A stretch of 64,000 bases of DNA from contig OX465104.1 in the NCBI GenBank assembly GCA_949987565.1, forward strand, positions 8,547,680 through 8,611,679. Direction: 5' to 3'. The notes under the pieces were generated by a model. It searched no databases, had not been told where the DNA came from, and worked only from the letters and a program-made list of their open reading frames with translations. How positions within the stretch are numbered: position 1 is the first letter of the stretch; each line of letters opens with the position of its first letter. This stretch comes from Luidia sarsii (taxonomy: Eukaryota > Echinodermata > Asteroidea > Paxillosida > Luidiidae). Below are positions 56,570 to 64,000 of this stretch, in pieces. The position numbers and the translations under genes were made by a program.

Positions 56570-56790
56570 ATGTCCAGCTTCGATCGAAACATTAGGCTCT
56601 CTACATCAAAAAAGAAGATGAAGAAGAAGCTATTTGGGAAGGCCATCATCTAAGGGGCTGGATACCCCAGGTGGTAAGAGCACTGGTACATAAAGCCAGG
56701 GGTCTCGGGTTCAAATCCTGGTCCTGCCAAAATGTCTTTGCCAATCTTACAAATGGTTGACAATATCCCAATCAGTTGTCCTTAACTTTT
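56570..56790 (+). repeat. SINE family A, composite copy
   Basis: CAGCTTCGATCGAAACATTA (block), then GCTATTTGGGAAGGCCATCA, head TAAGGGGCTGGATACCCCAG, B box GGTCTCGGGTTCAAATCCTG and tail CCCAATCAGTTGTCC. The order shows all blocks in one element. Confidence 0.85.
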
Positions 56791-56922
56791 GATCAATCCC
56801 AAATGCTGATCATTAAAAAAAAAATATAAAAAAAAATCATAAACTCAAAGATGTTCCCTCTCCCCTTCATTTCTCTTATTCTTTTGGCAAATTGGTTGGG
56901 GATTTCTGGTTTCATTTCCCCA

Positions 56923-57153
56923 TCAAACGAACGAGGAGAAGCCGTGGAGTGGAGCCCGTGAGCCGGCCGGCATGCCTGCCAGACCGTTGACGTGGATGCT
57001 GTGCATGTCCGACTCGCTGTCCGTGTAGCTGTAGGCCTTGGGGCCCTTCTGTCGTCGCCAGGAGTGGGTGGGATAGCCGCCGCCGGGCACGCTGGCGTAG
57101 TGGTTGGCGAATGAGTGCGGGTCGTCTGTGTACTCAATGTCGCTGTCTGAGCC
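56923..57153 (-). CDS. SDK: Sidekick last exon with PDZ-binding C terminus
   Basis: 231 nt, 76 residues and TGA, from GSDSDIEYTDDPHSFANHYA to PAGSRAPLHGFSSFV. The acceptor is preceded by a run of about 13 C's on the coding strand. Shorter than vertebrate tails because the region between YSYTDSESD and GSRAP is reduced. Confidence 0.95.
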   Translation of the reverse strand, partial: GSDSDIEYTDDPHSFANHYASVPGGGYPTHSWRRQKGPKAYSYTDSESDMHSIHVNGLAGMPAGSRAPLHGFSSFV

Positions 57154-60100
57154 CTGGGGGGGGGGGGGCAGTAGATTTTTTTTCTTTCATTAGAGTTACA
57201 AATTTGGATACATGAAGTAAATACACAAAACTGTCTAAAACTGAGTAAAATGACCTGCAATACATAAATCTCCAAACCAGCCAAACCAAAACTGCATAAA
57301 GTGGATGGAATAGCTAACAGAACCGAGCATGCCAATTTGTCAACTAGAGGGAGGGAGGGAGGGAGGGAGGGGGGGAAGGCGGGGAGGGAGGGACAGACAG
57401 AGGGAGGGAGGGAGGGAGGGAGGGAGGGAGGGAGGGAGGGAGGGAGGGAGGAAATACGACAGATGCAAATCATCTATTTGATATAAAATGGCCTTTCTAC
57501 ACAATAACCTATGAATGTGAAATGTACCACAGCGTATTAAGAAATGGAGAGATCTCTACATATTAATGTGGTGTTTGTTTTTTTTACCTTTGAGTCGTAA
57601 GAAGACTACAAGGTACAGCAATGTCATAACACCATGAAGCAGAGGAAGAAATAACCACGCCACACAAAACAGAAAAAAAAAAGAGATGGGAACAAAATCA
57701 AAACAATAAAAAGCAAATTCTGGATTAATCAAAAACATGGATGGAATGCGCTTTCATAAACATGTAACAAAAAGAACAACAAAAAACATTCAAGGAATGA
57801 TTGCAAATCACAGCGCACCATATACTGAGGTTAAGCAACAAACAAACAAATGGGGAAAAGATAGAAAAACAAATGATTGCTTCCAATTTTCCAAATGATG
57901 AACTTGTCAATTGTACCAATATCTCTGAGAAGCTTTCCTTGATGAAAAGGCTCTCATTTTTCTCATAACTTTGCAACATGCATGAAAACAAACTGCCTGC
58001 CATTCCCCCCCCCCCACATAAGGTAGAGCACTGAGCATGCAATGCTAAAGAAAGAAGAGGCAAATCCTTATGAAATTACAATCTCACAAGGCAAACCGTA
58101 TTACAAATCAATGATTGACAATTTTGCTCTCTTTTCAGATCTCTTTCGAGATGAAGTGTGGCTCTGAAAAGAGCCAGTAACTCAATATTTTTTCAAAGAA
58201 CATGTTACAGTGGAACATCGCTATTATGAACACGGATTAACCGAACATGCGGCTATAACGAACATTTTGTGTACAAAATATGTACAACAAACGGCCGCTG
58301 TATCTCTCCACAAGGACTATAATGAACAGGCACCACACAGCATTCGAGACAAAAGACCGACGGAGCTTGGTGCCTCTGGACAGCAACGTGCTACTGGCCG
58401 GCGGGGCAGGTCACCCACCTGGGAGTCGGTCTGGGACTGCAGGTCCGCCTTCTCAGTCAGACTGGACGTCTCCTCCTGCTCCAGGTTGGGCTGGCGGTGG
58501 ACGGTCTCGTAGTGCTTGCTCTCTTCTTCCTCAGAGTACTCAATGCTGCCCGGGCTGGGTCTGGGAGGAGGTCTAGCCATCCGACAGGGGGGAGGAGGGG
58601 GAGGAGGAGCAGGAGCAGGAGCAGGAGGAGGAGGAGGAGGAGAAGGAGGAGGAGAAGGAGGAGCAGGAGCAGGAGGAAGATGAGGAGGACGAGGAGGAGG
58701 AGGAGGAGGAGGGGGAGGAGGAGGGGAGGAGGAGGAGGAGGAGCAGGAGGAGTAGGAGGAGGAGGAGGAGGAGGAGGAAGAGGAGGGGAGGAGGGGAGGA
58801 GGGGGAGGAGGGGGAGGAGGAGGAGGAGGGGGAGGAGGAGGAGGAGAGAAACAGAGGGGGAACAGAGTGGGAGATGGAAATGAAGGAGAGAAAAAGGGGA
58901 GAGGACGGGGGGTGGAAGAGCAAAGGAAAGAGGAGGTATAGGACATGGAAGAGGAGTGAGAGAGAAGGGAGAGAGTGTGGGGGAGAAGGAGAGGAAGAGG
59001 GAGAAGGGAAAGAGAGAGGGAGTGGGAGAGGCAAAGGACGATGAAGAGGAGGTGGAGGATGAGGAAAAGGGAGACCAGGGGAGAGGGAGAGAGAGGAGAG
59101 AGGAGGGAGGTGGAGAGAGGTGGGAGACAGAAAGAGAGGGAGATAGAGCAGAGAGAAAGAGATGAGAGTGAGAAAGGGATAGAGAGAGTGAGTGAGTGAG
59201 GGGAGAGAAAGAGGGAAAGAGAGAGAGGGGGAGAGGGAGGGAGAGATAAAGGGGTAGGGGAAATGGGGCAGTAAAAGAAGGAGAAAAGACAGTCAGTAAG
59301 CTGTCACAGCTCCACAACTCGACTCTACCACACAGCTTAGTCACCCCAAATTGTCGACAAATTACGAAGAAGCCAATTCCCGCTGACACGGACAACAGAG
59401 CCTCGCATCCTAGCGGAGCCAGACTGACCGGCAACCCCATCCGCGTACCTGGTGTAGGAGTTGGTCCTCGAGTAGATGCCGTTGCGATTGCCGCCCCGGC
59501 CCCGTCCCCTGGCCGCGGCCCCACGGCCGCTGGTCCCGTTGTTCTGCTCCATCTCAAAGGCCGGCGAGTGGATGGCGTCGTCCGGCCCAAACCTCTCCTC
59601 CTGGCTGACACGCTTGTGGGCTTTCCTCTCTGGAAATGGTTGTGGAGGGGGGGGGGGTGGAATTGGAACACGAGAAGGTGAATCAATGGGGGGAAAAGGT
59701 GAAAAATCCTGGTTAGCTTCTTTTCAACTCTGTAGGGAAGGGGACATGAAAGAAAAATTAATATAGATTTAGGGAGGCCACCATCTAAGGGCTGGATAGC
59801 TCAGATGGTGAGAGCTCTGGTAGAGGTCTTGGGTTCAAATCCCTGTCAGGTCAAAGTTTTCTTTGCCAATTTTCAAAATTTGTTCAGAAGACCTCAATCA
59901 GTTTTTCTTTTTGTTTGTTTGACCTGAACTGAAAAAGCTGCATCCACTTTTGTGTGATCCCCATGCTGCAGTAGCCAGGTTTACAACAATTGCTGGTTTT
60001 CCATCTGAATGAAAGCGGGGGTGTGATCACTGGAGATATACGGCAGTTAATGGTTGGATTGCTTCTGACTGGTGCCCCCACCCCGGCAAAGTCTAGTTGA

Positions 60101-62139
60101 CTATTAAGGAAGGCCACCATCTAAGGGCTGGATAGCTCAGACGGTAAGAGCACTGATAATGCCAAACCAGAGGTCTCAGGTTCATATCGGTCCAGTCAAA
60201 GTGTTCTTTGCCAATTTTTCATAGTTAAAAAAAAAAAAAAAAGAGATCAGAGATGGTTTGGGAGGCCTTTGGGAGACTTGGGGACAGACCTTTGTAGAGA
60301 CGACTCTTGCCCAGCATGCAGAGGGTGGCCGTGATGAGGATGAGGACAATGAGAACGACCAGACCCACGATGATCAGGAACCACCACTCCTCGTAGAACA
60401 TCTTCATGGTCAAACCTTGAGCAGAAGGTGAGGGGGGAAAAACCCCAGAAATGGGGCGAGTTACTCTAAGCATTCCAGAGGGCGGTGTGATGTCATCAAA
60501 CCAACACAAAGCACCACAAGCACAAACCCCTCCAAAGAAAATTATCAACTCAAACAAATCTCATATTTTTGGAGTGCCTGACATTTTGATCCTAGCAACA
60601 CTTTTCTCAGGCAAAAACATTTGCATTTTGGTCATTTTAGTCAGTAAGCAGTTTGCAACATGTTTGTACACTGTACAGAGTACAGTATATTACTAAAAGA
60701 ATAACACAAAGTATTATAGAAAATAATTTTAAAAGAATATTTTATCAAAAGAATATATTATATATAATTAAATTTCATTGGCCAGTTGTCAGTTTTTTGA
60801 CTAAGCACGTAGCTGAAGTCACCGCACACGGTGAGTTTCATCCACGCAAGGCAACAAAAAATTAAACAGGACAAATATTGGTCTCACAGCCTCGAGAGAC
60901 TTCACACAAGTTGACCGCACACATGCGCTATGTGCTGAGCTAATGGCCTGTAGAGATTTTTTGCTCAGCAGATAGCTCTCGTGTGTGGCAGCCTTTTAAT
61001 GGCTTAGACTTTAGACCTCTTCCTGGGTTTTCCTCAAAGGTTTGGGCAAAATGGCAGGAATTCTATCCTAATAAGATCCGTCAAACAAGGTACTAGTCAG
61101 CAGTCTGACATGCATTCTCACCGATGCAAAAGTCCTATCATATCTATGATGAATCACAGATATGGCCGGGGTGCTCATATCTGAGCTCAGTATTAATGAA
61201 CACATAAAAACAATTGTAGATGCATAAAATAATATAAAAAATATGAACAATTTCTTAACGAGAAGGGATGAACAAGGGTTAGTTGACCAAACAGTTGCAT
61301 TACATCCACAGGGTTTGGGCACGGACGGGAACTGATACTGAAAACGAAACTGCTTTGATGTACGGTAATAATCACGATACTTCCAATACAAAGTCAGTCA
61401 AACTCAAGTATATACCGGTAGTCAGAAAATAACGGTTACAAAAATGTATTAGAAAGAAACACAACGGAACAAGGAAAAGCAACAAGATTTTTCTCAAGCC
61501 ATGGTTAGCTGTAAGAGCATAGAAGGGGATAGAAAAAGGCTTTGAAAGGTAAATTTGAAAAACAACAAGATTTTTCTCAAGCCATAGTTCATGTACATGT
61601 AGTTAGCTGGAATGGCATAGAAGGGGATAGAAAAAGGCTTTGAAAGGTAGATTGAAAAACAACTCTTTTTTTTTTCTGGGGGAAAGGGAAATAGAATCAA
61701 AATACATGTATCAATCCACTCCATGCATGGTGCAATACTGACAAACTTTTCCATGCACAAGACAATGGGTCAAAATTCAAACAGTCAACTGATTTTGGTA
61801 ATTGTTTTCTGTCTATTGGTGCAGTGACAAGGATCACAGCCAGATGCAGAATTCAGAACGAGGCCATCATGCGAGGTATACACAATTCTCTGAAAGGGAA
61901 CACAACAAACTTTTTTCTTTTTTTTCAGCAAGTCAGGTTTTCTTTTTTTACTTCTCGTTTGGTTTTAATAAAAAAAAGGAATTCACGGACATGCATGGAA
62001 TGGATATTTGAAGTCTACCTGGATCCGGCTGGGTCGTGGCTTTGCCTAGAAAGAGTGGGAATAAGAGAGAGTGAAAGAGAGGGAGGGAGCAGTGAGAGAG
62101 AGGAGGGAGTAGAAGAGGGAGAGGGAGAGAGAAGGAGGT

Positions 62140-62230
<91 letters not shown>

Positions 62231-63959
62231 AGAGAGAGAAGAGAGAGAAGAGAGAGAGAGAGAAGAGAGAGAGAGAAGAGAGAGAGGGAGAAAGAGAGGG
62301 GGTAGAGAGAAAGAGATAGAGGAGGGAGAGAGAGAGGAAGGGAGGGAGAGGGAGATACAGGAGGGGAAGACAAGGGCAGGGCAGCAGAGAGTGACAAAAA
62401 GGTGAGAGACAAATCTGAGAAGACGACACGCAAAGTGACGCTTGATGTCTACGACCATCACTTGGGCATTAAAAGATGCGAGGGAAGCATGAGTCGCAGG
62501 TCTAGAGGTGGTGACTCTAACCAACTACAGGAAATACTGCTTCCGCAGACAGGTGCAGCTCAAATTTAGAGGACTTTCCAGCAGACAATGAACCCCATAA
62601 CTGACAGGGAAATTCAGTATGATTCGTGAAAGAACAGCTAAGAAAAAAAATGACTGGACCGAGACTTGAAGCCAAGCCTCTGGCTAAATGCAGCCGTTCC
62701 AGTGAAAACCATCTCCGTGCTTTCATCCTAATGCTGGGGATGGTCTATTTGGACAGAAGCACATTGAGCACTGGCAAGCTCTACAAACTACAATCCACCG
62801 ACAAGTACAATCAGCGGCTCCCTGATGAATAGCATAGAAAAGCAATGGCCAATCATTATAGGGACGGGAGACCTGCATGCCAGTCCATCCTATGCACACC
62901 GGATTAGACGCATTCCACACTCAACAGCACACCAGCAGGTTGGTTGCATTAGGTCTTACGTTGCCTTTCAATTGCACTGTTAAGTCTGAGTTATTCAGTG
63001 TCTCGTGTCTGATACCAGCGATCGGAAGCCGAAAATTCTTCCTTGACTCTTGTGAACTTTTGTGCTCGTATCTCAGCAGGCAGTGGGTTATGCTAGACAT
63101 TGAGTTTGCTCCTCCCCTCCCTTCCTTTCCACTTCATCCATTTCCCTTTTTCTCTCCCTTTCACTCCCCCTTCCTCCCTCCCTCCTTTTCCCTCCTCCCT
63201 CCCTAACTCTCTTTCCCCTTTCCCTCCCTCCCTCCTTCCATTTCCCTCCCTCTCTTTCTTCCCCTCCCTCTCTCTCTCCCTCCCCCTCTCTCCCTCCCTC
63301 CCTCTCTCCTTCCCCTCTCCTCCCATTCCCCTTCCTGCTTCCCCATCTGGCCTCACCTGCCGGGGTGCCGCGGAAGTCTGAGGTGGCCTTGGGAAAGCTG
63401 ATGCTCTGCCCGTTCTCGGCCATGATGCGGAACTTGTAGTTGGTGGAGGTCTTCAGGTTGCCATAGGGGACAGTGTAGGAGGAGGCGTCTGGCCCCACCT
63501 TGTCCGTCTGCGTCTCCCACTCTGAACGGCCTGTCAAGGAAGAAGAGGCTCAGTTTATTGTTGACATTCTTTTATTCATCCTTCAGCTTACCCACTGATC
63601 TTCCCTACTGCTTGCCCTTCCCTTTGATCTCACCCTTATCTGTCTATCAGCTTCACTTCTTTGATCCTTTCCCTACTGCTTGCCCTTCCCCTTAATCTCA
63701 CTCTGGTCTGTGTACCTGCTTTCGTTCTCAGTTGATCCCTTCCCTTCTGCTAGCCCTTGCCCTTGATCTCACCCTGGTCTGTCTGTCAGCTTTTACTCCT
63801 TTTACTCCCTTCCCATGGTCTGTTACCCACCTTCCTCCTGGCTGTCTATGATGTAGTTGACCAGCTCTGAGGCACCAGTCTTCTCCGGTGAAGTCCATCT
63901 GAGCCGGAACCCTTTGGGTAGCTGCTCCAAGGTAAGGGACCTGGGAGGGTCCGGGGCTC
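56923..63959 (-). CDS. SDK: Sidekick cell-adhesion protein, 3' part of gene
   Basis: Seven last exons, 5' part outside the window: 63831-63959, 63357-63530, 62019-62045, 60290-60415, 59449-59629, 58419-58572, 56923-57153. All joins are in phase with GT-AG ends. Sidekicks are single-pass membrane proteins with Ig and FN3 domains that mediate homophilic adhesion at synapses and cell vertices. Seen here: the final FN3 domain (FRLRWTSPEKTG to NYKFRIMAENGQ), a short linker, a membrane segment preceded by FYEEWWFL, and a tail of about 210 residues. Family hallmarks are NGIYSRTNSYTRPPPRPSPG, the SSLTEKADLQSQTDSQ region, HSFANHY, SWRRQKG, AYSYTDSESD and the C-terminal GFSSFV, a class I-type PDZ ligand. 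The first visible exon starts in phase 1, so upstream exons exist. Confidence 0.95.
57345..57452. repeat. (GGGA)n microsatellite
   Basis: Mostly perfect GGGA tetranucleotide repeats over about 108 bases in the last Sidekick intron, with a central impure part. Confidence 0.95.
58419..58572 (-). CDS. SDK: Sidekick exon: mid cytoplasmic tail
   Basis: 154 nt, PPPRPSPGSIEYSEEEESKH to SSLTEKADLQSQTDSQ. Acceptor GGATGGCTAG, donor GTGGGT. PPRPSPGS is a family signature. Confidence 0.95.
58585..59260. repeat. (GGA)n / purine microsatellite filling a Sidekick intron
   Basis: About 675 bases of nearly pure purine on the plus strand, GGA-repeat in the first 270 and GAGA/GGGA beyond. On the coding strand it is a polypyrimidine block ending about 14 bases from the acceptor of exon 58419-58572. 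Long reading frames on both strands here (poly-Ser/Leu/Pro or poly-Arg) are products of the repeat. Confidence 0.95.
59449..59629 (-). CDS. SDK: Sidekick exon: juxtamembrane cytoplasmic part
   Basis: 181 nt, ERKAHKRVSQEERFGPDDAI to NGIYSRTNSYTR. Includes a Gly/Arg-rich stretch RGAAARGRGRGGNR. Acceptor TTTCCAG, donor GTACGC. Confidence 0.94.
59770..59935 (+). repeat. SINE family A
   Basis: GGAGGCCACCATCTAAGGGC, head TGGATAGCTCAGATGGTGAG, B box TTGGGTTCAAATCCCTGTCA, tail AAGTTTTCTTTGCC and CAATCAGTTTTTC. Confidence 0.88.
60075..60225 (+). repeat. SINE family A
   Basis: Leading block CCCCGGCAAAGTCTAGTTGA, then GGAAGGCCACCATCTAAGGG, head TGGATAGCTCAGACGGTAAG, weakened B box GGTCTCAGGTTCATATCGGT and tail TTTGCCAATTTTTC. 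Ends in an A run. Confidence 0.85.
60290..60415 (-). CDS. SDK: Sidekick transmembrane exon
   Basis: 126 nt. LTMKMFYEEWW precedes a hydrophobic stretch from FLIIVGLVVLIVLILI to CML, followed by the stop-transfer GKSRLYK. Acceptor TGCTCAAG, donor GTCTGT. Confidence 0.95.
60418..62018 (-). other. Sidekick intron between microexon and TM exon
   Basis: About 1.6 kb with no coding signal. A direct repeat of about 75 bp (AACAAGATTTTTCTCAAGCC ATGGTTAGCTG type) occurs at about 61480-61555 and 61562-61650. Near 60570 is a dispersed block with GACATTTTGATCCTAGCAAC. Confidence 0.8.
62019..62045 (-). CDS. SDK: Sidekick 27-nt microexon
   Basis: Encodes (G)KATTQPDP(G), nine residues between the last FN3 domain and the membrane segment. 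Acceptor CTTTCTAG and donor GTAGAC. Phase 1 at both ends, so it can be skipped without changing the frame. It was recognised because the flanking phases and splice sites fit; no homology supports it. Confidence 0.7.
62060..62400. repeat. (GA)n microsatellite upstream of the Sidekick microexon
   Basis: About 340 bases of GA-rich sequence with a pure (GA)n core at about 62166-62222. On the coding (minus) strand it is a CT tract ending about 15 bases before the microexon acceptor. Confidence 0.92.
63100..63350. repeat. Pyrimidine-rich (CCCT/CT) microsatellite in a Sidekick intron
   Basis: About 250 bases of C/T on the plus strand, directly after the donor of exon 63357-63530 in transcript order, where the RNA would read as purines. 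Confidence 0.9.
63357..63530 (-). CDS. SDK: Sidekick exon: second half of last FN3 domain
   Basis: 174 nt, RSEWETQTDKVGPDASSYTV to ATSDFRGTPAG. Contains the FN3 tyrosine-corner-type segment STNYKFRIMAENG. Acceptor CTTGACAG, donor GTGAGG. Confidence 0.94.
63831..63959 (-). CDS. SDK: Sidekick exon: first half of last FN3 domain
   Basis: 129 nt, APDPPRSLTLEQLPKGFRLR through LVNYIIDSQEEG. Acceptor TTTCCTGTCAG, donor GTGGGT, phase 1 at both ends. Confidence 0.93.
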
Positions 63960-64000
63960 CTGACAGGAAAGGAACAAGGGCCGAGAGAAGATTGGTCATC

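Larger units (their letters stand above)
53300..56922 (-). other. Presumed long 3' UTR of Sidekick
   Basis: AT-rich, no convincing coding frame. Includes a fold-back element (53812-54069), a G-run of about 16 at 54547, an imperfect hairpin near 55950-56010 (CACGGGTCTATGG with CCATAGACTCGTG), and a SINE. Assignment as 3' UTR rests on position and the AATAAA at 53294. Confidence 0.5.

Noticed and set aside
58317..59686. Long frames of poly-Ser/Pro/Leu and poly-Arg/Gly
   Set aside because: They are products of the GGA/TCC microsatellite in a Sidekick intron. Only the ends overlap real exons.
61948..62524. Leu/Ser-rich frames of 127-169 residues
   Set aside because: Products of the (GA)n microsatellite; no other coding evidence.
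63088..63381. Frames rich in Gly/Arg/Glu or Ser/Pro adjoining the FN3 exon
   Set aside because: The part beyond 63357 in transcript order is intronic microsatellite; the conserved FN3 sequence stops at the GTGAGG donor.

Overview
This is a metazoan nuclear window. Introns have GT-AG ends, the three host genes are animal-specific or animal-like, and tRNA-derived SINEs, LTR retroelements and fold-back elements are scattered through the introns. The gene set (a PRPP synthetase-associated protein, an NTH1 DNA glycosylase and a Sidekick cell-adhesion protein), the BEL/Pao element and the many ACATGTAC-type runs suggest an invertebrate deuterostome, possibly an echinoderm. That placement is a guess from overall character; the sequence contains no decisive taxonomic marker.

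Region 1 (1-34236) is a very large tandem array of a 21-bp monomer. It comes in three orientation domains: forward (1-15990), reverse (15991-33399) and forward again (33402-34236). Both switch points carry short palindromes. Each monomer is itself an imperfect dyad. Larger repeat blocks (421 bp and about 3.2 kb) lie inside the array. Because 21 is a multiple of 3, long heptapeptide-repeat reading frames occur on both strands; I read these as by-products of the array, not genes.

A young BEL/Pao LTR retrotransposon (7686-14746) is inserted in the forward domain. It has near-identical LTRs and a 5-bp target-site duplication. It carries gag, protease, reverse transcriptase, RNase H and integrase, but its gag-pol frame is broken or shifted at about 10.40, 12.33 and 12.47 kb.

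Region 2 (34237-38290) holds no gene I can recognise. It ends in a 58-bp minisatellite next to a PRPSAP stop codon. Region 3 (38296-49185, minus strand) is a complete PRPSAP gene. It has eight shared exons and two alternative, homologous, equally long terminal exons, one of which has its own clear polyadenylation signal.

Region 4 (49845-52842, plus strand) is a complete four-exon NTH1 gene (408 aa), divergent from PRPSAP across about 660 bp. Region 5 (53294-63959, minus strand) is the 3' end of a Sidekick gene: the last FN3 domain, a 27-nt microexon, the transmembrane exon and a cytoplasmic tail ending in the PDZ ligand GFSSFV. Long polypyrimidine microsatellites sit directly upstream of several splice acceptors in NTH1 and Sidekick. 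Exon joins in all three genes were checked by reading phase and splice dinucleotides by hand.
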